A DNA stretch of 64,000 bases from Rhizophagus irregularis (Eukaryota; Glomeromycota; Glomeromycetes; Glomerales; Glomeraceae), in contig NC_089430.1 of NCBI RefSeq assembly GCF_026210795.1, positions 5,332,001 through 5,396,000 of the forward strand. The letters run 5' to 3'. Position numbers and translations under genes: made by a program. Within the stretch, counting starts at the first letter, position 1. Every line of letters starts with the position of its first letter. The notes beneath the pieces are model-generated. The model was given only the letters and a program-made list of their open reading frames with translations. It was not told the origin of the DNA and did not search any database. This document shows positions 11,538 to 23,770 of the stretch, in pieces.

Positions 11538-12639
11538 TTTTCAAAACCAACCTGTAATAAGCATACTTTACATTTTTTTTTTAATATCCTTCACAGAAGT
11601 TAAAGATTGAATTTAAATATTACCTAATGTATCGTGAAAAAAGTAGTATTTATGTAAAGTATACATGATATTTTATTATATTAAAAAGCCACAAAAATTT
11701 TAAAATGATAATTAATCTTATTTTTTTCAGATGATTCATTATACGATAAATTAGCTGAACAAATTTGGTCGCTATGGTGTAAAGACATTAAAATTCTTAT
11801 ATACACTTCATGATGACTAATGACTTCGGACTATGCGGAAATAAATTTAAAATTGTCCCGTTTGTGATGACGTTTTTATATCAATTATTGCAAGATGAGA
11901 ATAGTAAATTATAAAAAGATTCATATGTGAAATTCTGTCGCACAGAGCTACCAGCCCTGCCATGTGATCTTTTTAGCTGTCATGTGATTTTGAAGACCGA
12001 AATTCAAATCTGATTCGAAAAATTCCTATTACATAGCATAAATAAATCTACATACTTCAAAATGGTCATATAAATCCCAAAATCAAATTTATTATGCAAT
12101 GCAATCTACTGTACATACATAATATTTCGTGTAGTGTACAATATTTGCATCATTCGCATCAAGGTTTCAATACTAAAGTTACTTAATATCTACACTTCAA
12201 TTCAAGTCAATAAAATTATTTTAATTGACAAAAGTACAATTAGATATCAAGAAAAAAAATCTGCAAAAAAATTATGAATCTGTCTATGGTGATGATATTT
12301 ATTACATGTATTTTTAAGAGTAATAATATCAATATTTAAATAAAATGGGTACATAATTGTGTAACTTAACTTAATATGGCTGATAATAACTAAAAAAATT
12401 TAGTGATGTTTAGATTACCTCACCTGTATAAATAATTTGAATCGTATAACATAAAACGCGTGATGTGTCAGAAGAGGTGAATATTATGCTAATGAAAAAA
12501 GTTTAATGTTTCTTTCTAATCATATTTCATTTTCGGCCATTCTTATCTTCTTGAGATGATGCAATCAACCGCAGCAGATCGCATTGCTGAAGCTATCCTA
12601 TTTGCCTTTTTTTTTTATTTTTTCTTTAAATCCCTTTTC
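11538..12639. other. Intergenic; one short coding-like scrap
   Basis: After a TTTTTTCAG at about 11723-11731 the plus strand reads DSLYDKLAEQIWSLWCKDIKILIYTS and stops. This may be an exon fragment of a lost gene. Near 11915-11975 the string GATTCATATGTGAAATTCTGTCGCACAGA resembles a stretch at 22315-22340, so both are probably copies of a dispersed repeat. Nothing else was seen. Confidence 0.3.
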
Positions 12640-13030
12640 TTACTGGTTCTTATAGGCTAAATTTTTTTTTAAATATTTTTTTATTCTTTCAGTTTTTTTT
12701 TCAACCCGAAAAAAATTTTTTTATTTCTTACTTTCAATTTTTTTGTTTAATACCAAAAAGAATTTTTTTTAATTCTTTTTTATTTATTTTATTTTCAGTT
12801 TTTATTTCAATACTAAAAATAAACTTTTTTCAATTATTTTTTATTTTTTATTTTTTTTGGTTCAAACCAAAAATTATATTTTTTTTTAATCAATTTTTTC
12901 ATTTTCGGTTTTTTAGTTCAAATACCAAAAATAGAGATTTAATCATTTTTTTTTGTTTTTGGTTTTTTTTTTAGTTTAATAAATCAAATACCAAAAAAAA
13001 AAAATAATAATTTTGTTTAATTAATTATCT
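12640..13030. repeat. Degenerate T-rich repeat with recurring AATACCAAAAA
   Basis: Long T runs alternate with variants of TTTCAATACCAAAAA at intervals of about 50-70 bp. This looks like an old, diverged minisatellite with no coding content. Confidence 0.5.
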
Positions 13031-14469
13031 ATTTTGGTTTAGTTCAGTTTTTTGCTATTATTTTTTTTTTATTGTTCATTCTTTATTGTGATTTTTTTTG
13101 GTTGTCTCCATCATTTATAGTAAAATTCTTTTAATTATAAATCACAAATCGGATATGTATCCATTGTAGGGACTTACCCGCACCTTTACGTACATGATAT
13201 GTTTAAATCATTGTCACCGGTATGTGTGCAGAAAAAATTTTATTATTAGTAAATAAAATACATATTTCCCAAGTTCAAAAAACGAAAGTAAAATGAAAAA
13301 TTCAAGAAAGAAAGAATTTCTTAGTTATGAAAAATAAAAATATATACTAAAACTAATAAATAAAATAAAGAATCAATAAAATTAAAAATCTCCTTTTCCA
13401 AACTGAATTTACTGATCTAATAACCTCAAAAACGCATAGTAACAAAATTTCTAATATAAATTTGTTCTACTAAATTCTATAATACAGTTTCGCGTTGATG
13501 GAATGATGGTAGGGCGTAATCACATTGGTTACACATTTCCAACTAAGTTAAATACCCCTGTAAATTATAACCCCTGATGGTTCACCAATGGATTAAGGTT
13601 ACTTCGGACCTCAAAAGGTCGTTAAAGTGGTAGCTTAAGGTCAATTCCGGACTAGAATTTGGAATCGATTAAGGTTAATCGATTAAAATTATCAACCCAT
13701 AATTCTGGTCAAATTATCTAATGCGGCCCAAGAGCTGTGAATTTTTGGCCACGTGTTCTCCGAACTTGGACGAATTTGTATTAATTTTTTAATGATAATA
13801 ATAAATAAGACTTTCCTATAACTAAATGTATGATCAAAAACAATTTGGTGCAATCTGCGGTCAAAAAAAAAAAAAAATTTAATATTTTCCGGATCGCAGC
13901 AAATTAAAAACAAAAAATTTTGTACGGCCAAATTAAATATAATACTGCGCCTCAAAATTAATAATATCATTGGATAAAGTCAGCCTCTACACCATGATCT
14001 ACCATACTTTTTCAGTATATTACGTATTAATTTTTCTTAAAAATATAATGATAAGCTTTTGTTAACAGGAAATATTTGAAGTAAAGGTGCCAGAACAAAC
14101 ATAAAAAAGTTTATGTAAAAGAAAGAAAAAGGAAAAGGCCATGGGTATAAATTTTACAATCCTGTTGCAACACAACAGGTTTTACAACTTGGCATTTTAC
14201 TAAGTATAATAAAAAGGACATTATTTTTTTTCAAGTAATACAGAATCAAAATTGGACATTAATCGAATGTAGCATTTATTTTTTCTAAGGTTATATTATA
14301 GTTTAAAATACATTTATTACATAATTAGCTTTAACCTAAAATATCAACTTTTTAAAAAAAAATATTATAATATTTAATATAAACGAAATAATATTAATTT
14401 ATATTTTTTATTTCAATAATAGAAAATAAATTAAGTAATGAAAAAATTCAAAATCAATTTGTTAAAAAA
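13031..14469. other. Intergenic; relatively GC-balanced block at 13480-13760, no gene called
   Basis: The block at 13480-13760 is less AT-rich than its surroundings (for example GGTTACTTCGGACCTCAAAAGG) and may be a diverged repeat or retroelement piece. A 92-codon minus-strand frame at 13692-13970 has no motif and ends in low-complexity Phe/Ile runs. I see no convincing gene. Confidence 0.35.
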
Positions 14470-14850
14470 TCTAATTTCTTCATTCCTGAGAATGCAAAAT
14501 ACGATGGAAAAGATCAAGATGGTGGTAACTATATATCAACCTCGATATAATTTTTGATCTGAAGAATTCAACATGATTTATGATTTTAAATACGCAATCG
14601 TTAATACCAGATGATGCTGATAATGTTGATTTCAATAAGATCTTAAAAAGCGAATCAAATATACTTAATTTCCGAGGAGTTATCACCGACCATGTGGTAA
14701 CAAAAATTTTTTTTTTTAAGAAAAAAATAGGGAGGCTTTAATAACGGCCATTTAAAATTAAAAAAAGCAATTCTCTATAATTGGCTGGAAATATTAACGG
14801 TGGATATATTTTGGGAGTAAAAGCATTTGTCAAACTGAAAGGTAAATAAA
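14470..14850 (+). pseudogene. Decayed coding relic, unidentified
   Basis: Three consecutive stretches read as protein in shifted frames: SNFFIPENAKYDGKDQDGGN.., then LIPDDADNVDFNKILKSESN.. to FRGVITDHV, then LAGNINGGYILGVKAFVKLK. Stops and frame changes separate them. I do not recognise the parent protein. The Asp/Asn-rich style matches other genes here, so an old host or transposon gene is plausible. Confidence 0.35.
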
Positions 14851-15477
14851 CAATTCTTACAATGTGTGACCAAGTCAAATGAACTATATAAAATTTATCT
14901 TTATTTATTAGTGCGTATACATTTTTTTTTTATATTGCCCGGCTAGGCTAATAAATCTGAAAATTTTATTCTGCCATTATGATTTCAAATTGCACAAAAT
15001 AAATATATTGAATAAGATATTTCAATTTTTAAAATCCTTTCAAATTCTGTATTTTTCTAAATTTCAATATCAATTTATTTAACCAAATAATATAAAATAA
15101 ACAAATATATAATTTAAACATCTGATCAATAAAATTTAAAACCCTATTTCGTAATTCTCATTATCATAACTAAAAAAAAATTTTCCCTTCTATTTAGTGA
15201 AGTGAAACAAAAAGAAAATACTCTATTTTAAAACATTTTGACGTTAATGTTTAAGAAAAACCAACGTTAAACAGAGTTTTAAATTGTAATGATTTAATTA
15301 AAAAAAAAGTTTTCAAAAACCCATATAAATACTAATGACATAAATAGTATTTGTAATATTTATAACTAACAATTAAAATTAGTTTATAATATTTGTTCGA
15401 AACTTTTTCTGGGCTTATTAAATTCGATACTTTGAACCTAAAAAAAACAATATATTGAAAATGAATAATAAGCAAAA
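14851..15477. other. AT-rich 3' flank of kinase gene 1; nothing else seen
   Basis: No coding stretch or structured RNA is visible on either strand. Confidence 0.5.
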
Positions 15478-17464
15478 TCAATCATTAACCATATTAATAT
15501 CTAATTGAGAAATATCAATTTGTAAAGATTCTATTTAATAAGTAAAAATTTATTAGTTAATATCTTTTAAAACTAATTTACATTTTAAAAACGAAATTAT
15601 TAAACGATACCTGAAAATTTCTCACTAATTATATTATCATTTTGTTCATAATAATCGTCAGAATTTTTTGGTTCGGGAAGATTATTAAAATCAAGTAATC
15701 TACTTGTATAAATAGCTTCTGAATGTGTATTATATGATATTCCTAAATTATTTGAAGTTATACCGCTATTTGACGAATTATTGTTTATTTCATCTGCTTC
15801 CTTAATTTGTGCTTGTAATTCTATTGTTTGTTTATCATTTGGTTCATATTGCCATCTAAGTAAAATATTGTATATGTCTTCTGCTGTTGGTCGATTTAAC
15901 GGATTAGAGTCTAAGCATTTTTTAATTAAGTGCACAATTAATTGCGGCACTTTAATGTTAAACCTTGGTCTAATTCCTTTGCAAACTTTTATTGCTAAAT
16001 TATTATCATGGTTTAAATCATGATATGGGGGTAATCCAGAAATTACTTCATACATTACTATACCAAAACTATAAATATCGGCAGCTGTTGTATAATTTTG
16101 TCCTCTTAAAATTTCAGGAGCTATATAAGGTAAAACACCATATTTCTTATTTTTCGTATTTTCTGATGTATAACAATCTGCAGGCTTACATAATCCCATA
16201 TCAGTTATAGTAGTTTTATTTTTAAACTTTAATATATTTCCAATATGTAAATCTCGATGAATTAATTCCTTTTCATGAATACATTTAAGTCCAATAATAG
16301 TATAATGTAAATATTTAAACATTTCAATCCAATTAAGCTTATTATATTCTTTATCTAAATAATTTCGTAAACTTCCATCTTCTGCATATTCTAAGACCAT
16401 TATATAATTTTTCGTTTTTGGATCCTGAGTTATTCCATATAATCTGACAATTGCATTATTATCCATTTTCACTTTATTATGAAGCATGATCTATGATGTA
16501 AATGTAAAAATACAAAATATATTAGTAAAACCAACAATCTAGGTATTATGATCAAAAATATTATACTAAATTAATCAAATTATACCTCATTCATAAATCC
16601 TAATGTAACATTTTTTGAATTGTCTAAACTTTTCAGAGCTACAAACATATCTTTATTATATCTTTTCCAATTTTGGTTACTATTATCCCAACCAGCTAAA
16701 TAACCATCAATCCAATTTGCTCTATATACTTTACCAAACCCACCTTTTGCAGTATATATAATATCATAAAATCTATCATGAGGTATCCATTCTAAAGCAT
16801 TTGTAAATAGTTCAATATTATTATGTATTAATAGCTGACTGTCTTGAATAAATATATCAATATCATCATTACCACTGGTCCAATTTTCAAAATTTTGTTG
16901 AAAATGCATTGCATAACATGTATAATTACATTTTTTACATATAGTATTATTCATCAAAACCATCATGTAACTTTTTGTTTCTGGATCTTGAGTTATTCCA
17001 AAAGGTATATTAATCTACAAATACAAATATATTAGTAGAAATTAAAAATTTCAAAATTTAATTCATTATCATACCTCATCCATAAGTTTTATTCTAATAT
17101 TTTTTAAATTATTTAAACTTTTCAGAATTACATTTTTACTTCCATATCTTTTCCAATTTTTATTTTTATTATTCCAACAACTTATATTTCCATCAATCCA
17201 ATTTGCTTTATACACTTCACCAAATTCATCTTCTGCAATATATTTAATATAATACAATCTATTATAGGGTATCCATTCTAATGCTTCTTTTAAATCATTA
17301 TGAGATGATAGCTGAGTATCTTGAATAAATTTGTCAATATCATTATTACCACTAGTCCAATTTTTGAAATTTTGTTGAAAACGTATTACGTAACATATGC
17401 GATTACATTCTTCACATTTCTTGACATGTGATAAATTAGTTGTTTCCTTAATACCTAAATCCAT
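15478..17464 (-). CDS. Kinase gene 1: TKL-like protein kinase with two N-lobe modules
   Basis: Exons (minus): 17464-17075, 17014-16586, 16490-15611, 15530-15478; total 1752 nt, 583 aa, all joins in frame. Exon 1 starts MDLGIKETTN, then a Cys cluster C-x2-C-x3-C, WTSGNNDID and a degenerate N-lobe (AEDEFGEVYKANW, VILKSL). Exon 2 begins INIPFGITQDPETKSYMMVL, repeats the Cys cluster and WTSGN, and carries a canonical N-lobe (AKGGFGKVYRANW, VALKSL, EFMNEV or close variant). Exon 3 holds beta4-beta5 and the C-lobe: IHRDLHIGN catalytic loop, TDMGLCKP in place of DFG, APEILRGQNY, DIYSFGIVMYEV. Exon 4 supplies the tail ESLQIDISQLDINMVND. Expected activity is Ser/Thr or dual-specificity phosphorylation in cytosolic signalling; substrates are unknown. 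Compared with the usual single N-lobe member of the family, it has one extra N-lobe in front. Confidence 0.85.
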
Positions 17465-20454
17465 TGACTTTTTAAGTTATTAATAATAAAGTCAGGTTTA
17501 TAGGTCATCTAAAAAATATAAAAAAAGTGAATGAATTAAATTTTTTTTAAGCTTAAAAAATTTTAAGGAATTTTTTGGATGCACAATTGCACATTATGTG
17601 CAACAAAATCCTTTTTGTTTACGGGTGTCGATCAAATATTAGTATTCATTGTCTCACTATGTAGATCACGTAAAGATTCAAAAATCTTTTCTAAAAACCT
17701 ATGCAAAACTATAAACTGAAAAACTTGGAAAACTAATCACTCCCTCCTCAACCTTGAAGGATACATATAATGAAAAATCCCAGTGAACAATTAACTATGC
17801 ATTAATTTGGCCATGGGTCAACTGTATACCGGTCAATTTGTCCAATGGACAAGTTGACCTGCTTACATAATTAAGATCATCCACCGATTGCAAAAAAAGA
17901 ATTCTAAAACAATATAATAAAAATACACTAACAATACAATATATTATAACGATATTAAAAAAAACTATCTAATAAATCGATATAATATTAATAGTAAAGA
18001 TAATAAAAATAAAACTAACTAATTTTGAAATTATAGAGTGATTAGTAATTATTACCTAAGACAAATGATCAACCGATTTCGTAATACGATGATGCGATTG
18101 CACGGAATTTTTCGGATGTCGATCTAAAAGTTAATCGAGAACTTCTAAATAATGAACAAATTTTGAGTTCAAATTTGGGTAAAATAGGTTAAAACTATTA
18201 AATGGTTAAATTTGGATATCTTAAAATTACGTCTTTATTAAAAATTTTTTGCATCGTTTGACACACATATAAACTAGTGAAATAACAGATGACTTTCATA
18301 ATCACTTACAGTACAACTTTCTTAATATTTAACAAAGTTGAAAAACAAAGTTATATTTAAAAGGAATTTAAATAATAAAATAATAAAAAAAGCCTTTTCA
18401 TATTTAATCTGGCACGAACATCAAGATTAAGATCAATTTGATGGGTCGAAGACTATTTGATAAATAGATTCACGTTTCTATTATATATTTAAAAATTAGT
18501 ACATTTAAAAAATACCGCATGTGGCAAAATTGAAATTTTTCAAAAGATTTACAGTACGTAGAAGTCGTAGCATTAAGGTTTGTAATTTATTTTACATGAT
18601 GATATATACTTAAATTTACATACGTTAGATTATTTTAAGTTTATCAGAATATTTAGTAATCACATAAAGATGATTATAATGCTTTTCTTGCTTTTATTTT
18701 TTCCACCCTCTGTAAAGTTTAAAAAAGATAGTCTGATAGTCAATTTTTAGGAACAGGTAGAAATTATTTTTATATTTAAAATATGGATAATAAGAAACTT
18801 TGGTGATAAAACTTATTCATCATTGTCAATATATAATTTTATCAGGTTGAAATTGTGTTTTTTTCGAAGGGTTTTTTTAATACTTCACTTCGTTATTTTA
18901 TTCTATTAGTCTGAATAGTAATTTATAATTTAGAAATTTCTTAGCACATTTTTTTATCATCATACAACATTAAAAAAGAGTCTTTTTTCATTAGATGGCA
19001 AATTAATAAATTAAAAATTTAAACAAATAAAATAAAATATTAATTATTTATATATGTATTGCCTGTGATAAGAGTATTTCCGCTATTTAATTACTATTTC
19101 TACTACGAGTGCAACGTAAATTAGCGACTCAAAAAAGTGACTAACATAAATGGAAAACATAAGTACGAACCATATGATCCAGTTTTTTTATTAAGAATAT
19201 AAAAGAATTTTTTTAAATAAAAAAAAATGAAAAAGAAAAACGTAACCAAAAATTTAAAGGATAGAATGAAACAATGATTTTTTCTTAATACAAATCATTT
19301 ATACATAAGTGTAATATATATTGATAGTATATTATACACATTTGTTGTATAAGAATAATACTAGTATTTATATTAATGTTCCTAGGGTAAATTATTGTTG
19401 CTTTGTACTAAAAATCTTCTTTTTGTTCCTTTAGGAGCTGGATATTGTAAAAAAAAAAATGGGGTAACTCGATTGTCATAGAATTTTTTTTTTTTTCAGT
19501 TAGAAATTCTGATTTTCTGAAATTTAATTTTTTTTTATATTTATAAACCTATATAATTTATTTATACAATACTAATTTACCAATTGTTTAATTTTCATTT
19601 TACTATCTATCATGCATGAAAACGAATTAGTAATAAAAAATTAGGTTAATAAGATAATAGTTAAAAAGTCATGATTATAATTATAATAAATCACTATTTA
19701 TCGTTATAACTGGTAAGTTAACTTTGAAGTTCATTCATATAAAATTATTCCAACTATGGTTTAATATAACTGAACATTAATATATTTGTTCAGCTATTTA
19801 CAGTACTGCGTAATAAGTAAAAAAAATAAAAAAAAAATTGGGTTTAAACATTATATTTAAAGTACGTTAATATCAAGATTAATTTCTTTGGTGACTCATC
19901 TTTATAAACCGAAATTAGATAAAAATTTTATAATGCTGACTTATATTTGTAAACATATATTTGCTTATCATTATTACGAGATTTATTGGAACTCATACTA
20001 ATATCTAATTCAATTTCTTTTGTATAGTAATCTATAAATCATAAAAGAATCAATTAAAATTATGAAATGAATATGTTATTGTTATATGTAATTTTATTTA
20101 CCACTATTTCATTTTCTTCTTTTGATACTTTGATCTAAATAATGTGAATTTTAAAATAGTAGAAAGTATAATAAAAAAAATAATAATTTATTAAATTGAT
20201 TATCGTACCATTGTCATTACTGTTTTCAACTGAATCATATTCAAAATTTCTTTTATGTTTAAAATATGATTAATAATAAGTAATAACATAAACATAACAT
20301 GATTAAACAAAAACTGAATAATTATCAGTAGATATTAAATTATTTTCTGATAATAATAAAATGGATCTAAGGATTGTTTAAAAATAAATAATTTTCTTGC
20401 AACAAATAATACAATAAAAACTGTTACAGATAGATTGATTCCTTGAACTTTTTA
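17465..20454. other. About 3 kb AT-rich intergenic DNA, no gene seen
   Basis: It contains 5' flanking DNA of kinase gene 1, then AT-rich sequence with homopolymers. TTGCACAATTGCACATTATGTGCAA near 17583-17604 is a small palindromic cluster. I found no long frame, tRNA cloverleaf or paired terminal repeats. Confidence 0.5.
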
Positions 20455-21310
20455 AAGACTGCAGATTGAATCAGCGACTTAATGGTCTATTCTTAAAAAT
20501 GGCACCTAGACTATTTATTGTTGTAGGTCCAATATCTGATGATTCTACAATTTTATTTTGATTTAAACTCATATACTTGATAAAATTTATGATTATAATT
20601 AGCTATTGATCTTTTGCCGGATCGGAATGCCAACATCTCTTCATTAATTCAAAATATCCTTCAGATGCATTTGTAGCAATTGGTAGTCGTAAACCATCAC
20701 ATATTTTTATTATAAGTTATTACTTAAATAATGTATCAAATAACCCTAACTATTATAATCTTCATATCTTTAGTAATAGGATCGTGAGTAATTAGTAATT
20801 CCAAAATATTCACTAACGTCATTATTATTTATATTATTATTTGATAAAATTTGATAATATACCTTAAGCAATAAAAAAAATATTAATTTGTCATCGTCAC
20901 GTTGAATATTGCATGTACCGTACCTCGTTAAGTTAGTTCCTTGGATGTAATGTTTTTAGAATTGTTAAGTTTTTTGAGAGCAGTATAATTATTCTCACGA
21001 ACAATACTATTAGTATTTCTAAAGTGGTTCTTATCAATTGGACCATCAACTCATATAGCTTTATAAATTTTATTAAATCCTCCTTTGGCAATAAATTCTA
21101 TATTTTTAAATTGATCATAGGGAACAAACCCAACATCTCACGTCTTATACTTGTAACAAAATCAACTTGTGTACATCTAATCATGTTATCAATGACTTTA
21201 TTTCCACTTGAATTATCTCTGAATATCTCGACAAGTCTTATGATTTTCATTTATAGTTTTTCTTTCCTTACATTTTTTACATATTATTTTTTCTTTATTA
21301 AGAATAGTTA
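20455..21310 (-). pseudogene. Decayed TKL-like kinase gene
   Basis: Reading the minus strand: a Cys cluster (IICKKCKE..) near 21285; FVPYDQFKNIEFIAKGGFNK with KIYKA (N-lobe and glycine loop) near 21130-21060; ALKKLNNSKNIT (beta3 Lys) near 20970; then, after most of the C-lobe has been lost, LRLPIATNASEGYFELMKRC then WHSDPAKDQ (C-lobe alpha helices) near 20690-20610; and finally VESSDIGPTTINSLGAIFKN-RPLS, a family tail, near 20550-20470. Several in-frame stops and the missing catalytic loop make it non-functional. It belongs to the same broad kinase family but has a different tail class (SSDIGPTT) from genes 1, 3, 4 and 5. Confidence 0.7.
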
Positions 21311-22360
21311 GTGCTAGCCGACTTAAGGGTATATTGTTTGATACCGAAATCAATATTTGTAGGTTATTAATTGTTCTATTCAAAAAATTTATAATTTATT
21401 TGTAGAAGAAAACCTTCTAGTACATATATTTAGATAAAGAATTCCCCCTTCGAATTCTTCCTTATTGAAATTTCTAAATAATTATAGTACACAATTGATC
21501 TAGAAGTTCATCATGAAAAGATTTTGAATGAACTTTGATAAGAATTCCATGAAAGAATAAGAGAATTCTATAGATGACAGTGATCAAAGCATGTCACGGC
21601 TGTCACGTGGGATAGTTTACAATAATATTGTGCGTATATTCCGTTTTTTCCATTAAAACCAAATTATTGATGTTTGTGCAACAACCCTCGTAATAAGTTA
21701 AGTTTGACTATATTTTTCACTTAAGTATAAGTTCTTATATTAAACTTCAATAAAGATTTAAAAAGAGTAAATAAATTTCATAAAAAACAACCACATAATA
21801 TTAATGAACAAATTTTATTATAATATATTAAAATATTTCTTTTATTTGATTTTTTTTTCCCCACTTCTACAGCCGCAATTATAAAAATTAAATTATTAAT
21901 AAGTTAATTAAGTTCAATGAAAGTTGTTTAAAAATCAACTATTTGACTTAAATTTTTTTTTTTTATTAACGTTAATAATTTTAAATTTATCTTATTTTAA
22001 TTTGCGTAACAAGCTTAAAACACATTGGATTAGATAAAAAAAAAATTAACGAATGGCCAAGAATGAAACACGAATAAAAAGTCAAATTTAAACTTTTTTT
22101 CGTTAGTAATCTAAAGTAAGAGACTGAAAAATCCTTTGCGAAGAATATAGACTTCAAACTTTAAATTCTACTCTTAAAAATTCAATAAAGATTTCTATAT
22201 CTGAGTTTTCAACTAAAAGTCATGTTTGTATGTTGATGTAGATGATTATATCAATTTATACAGTTCGAAGGAATAAATAATGAAATTAATAAAAAAGGTG
22301 ATTAAAAGCTTATATGAGAAATTTCAATCGCACAGACATGCCATGTTGCAATATTGCATA
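21311..22360. other. AT-rich intergenic; no gene seen
   Basis: No coding stretch with recognisable motifs is visible on either strand. Confidence 0.5.
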
Positions 22361-22367
22361 ATTATAT

Positions 22368-22591
22368 AAGGACCCCGAGTTATACATAAAAAGGTAGGGT
22401 AAGGGTTTGCGTAGAATTGACAAAAATAATCATGTAGATCTTTCCTTTTATAGATAATTCCGGCCGGATTTTATTTCTTTTTTAGACACTGACTGGCATT
22501 ATTATAATTCCGGCCCTGAAAAAATGTGTAGGGCTAATAGTAATTTTTTTTTGGCTGCACCTTACCTCTATATATATAGCTCGGGGTCCTT
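22368..22591. mobile_element. 224-bp MITE with AAGGACCCCGAG inverted ends
   Basis: The left end AAGGACCCCGAG and right end CTCGGGGTCCTT are perfect complements; pairing continues imperfectly into TATA-rich sequence and GGTAGGGTAAG/CTTACCTC. ATTATAT flanks both sides (22361-22367 and 22592-22598), a 7-bp, possibly 8-bp, target duplication. That size suggests a hAT-type MITE. It has no coding capacity. Confidence 0.7.
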
Positions 22592-23030
22592 ATTATATAG
22601 TGATTTACAAATTTACGTTACTTTTTCTTTAAACTTAATATAATTTAATTCGATGGTAAAGAATATTAATTTTGATTTCGTGAAACGAAAATGAAATAGA
22701 AAATAGAAAATGTTCGATCATCAACTAATATATTAACGTAATTTGATAAAATTCAATGTCCAATAAGATATATTAATTATATAATCGAAATCAGATGAAA
22801 GAGTTTGAAATTCAGGATAAAACATTATCTAAATTCCCACTTACTTTAACAAGAGATAATAAAATTAAATTTGGTTATTACATTTAATAGAAAATATTTC
22901 ATAATTGTAGTAAAAATAATTGAGAAATTGTATTTTTTAATTTTCAATGAATCACTCATTTAGTGCAAAAAGTACTTTATTAGATTAATGTTTCGACTTT
23001 TTTCACTATGTAAGTCTGAGATGTATAGTG

Positions 23031-23155
23031 TTTCGATCCGGATAGAAACCGTTATCCGGATAAATTAAAAAAATTATCCGGTTTTTATCCGGATAATCCG
23101 GTTCGGATAAAAATCCGGATATATCCGGATAGAAACCGAAATCCGGATAAAAATT
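23031..23155. repeat. Left subterminal ATCCGGAT repeats of the hAT element
   Basis: Repeated palindromic cores TCCGGA occur within about 120 bp of the left TIR; the right end has an equivalent cluster at 26328-26430. Such clusters are where the BED zinc finger of hAT transposases usually binds. Confidence 0.8.
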
Positions 23156-23770
23156 ATACAATTTTTTTTTTGTAAATCAAGAAATTTATAGCATATATTA
23201 GATTTAATTCATAGCATAGATTTAATTAAATTCGTGGCATTTTGATTAATTTTGTGGCTTAAATGTGTGGCTTTGTTAATTAGTTTCGTGGCACCTATTT
23301 AAATAATTTCGTAGAATTTATTTAATTAATTTTGTGGCTTAAATTTATGGCTTTATTTAATTATTTTCGTGGCATTTGCTTAATTAATTTCGTAGTGTTT
23401 ATTAGTTTAATATCATAGTATTTTCTTAATTAATTTTGTAATTAACTTCATTTATGTCTTTGTTTAATTATTTTCGTGGAATTTGTTTAATTAATTTCGT
23501 ATTATTAATTTCATGGAATTTATTAAATTTGTAGCAATAAAATTTTGTAAAATTTTACAATATTAATCAGGTAAATTTATTATTTAGACCTATTGATTTA
23601 TGACAATTATTATTTGTTTATTAAAACTTTTACAAATAAAATCACAGTTAATTCAGTTCTAACTTCTAAGCCATAATAAAGATTAATAAATACTGTACAT
23701 TCCCTTGTTGAATTTTTCATAATTTCAATTAAAGTTTATTTTATTGAAAGCTAAAATAATTCACAAAATT

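Noticed and set aside
13692-13970. 92-codon minus-strand frame
   Set aside because: Phe/Ile homopolymer-like middle and no domain; likely chance in AT-rich DNA.
15781-16210. Plus-strand frames opposite kinase gene 1 (similar ones opposite genes 3, 4 and 5)
   Set aside because: Antisense shadows of the conserved kinase exons; they recur only where the kinase does.
21024-21311. 95-codon plus-strand frame
   Set aside because: It is antisense to the kinase relic and has no motif of its own.
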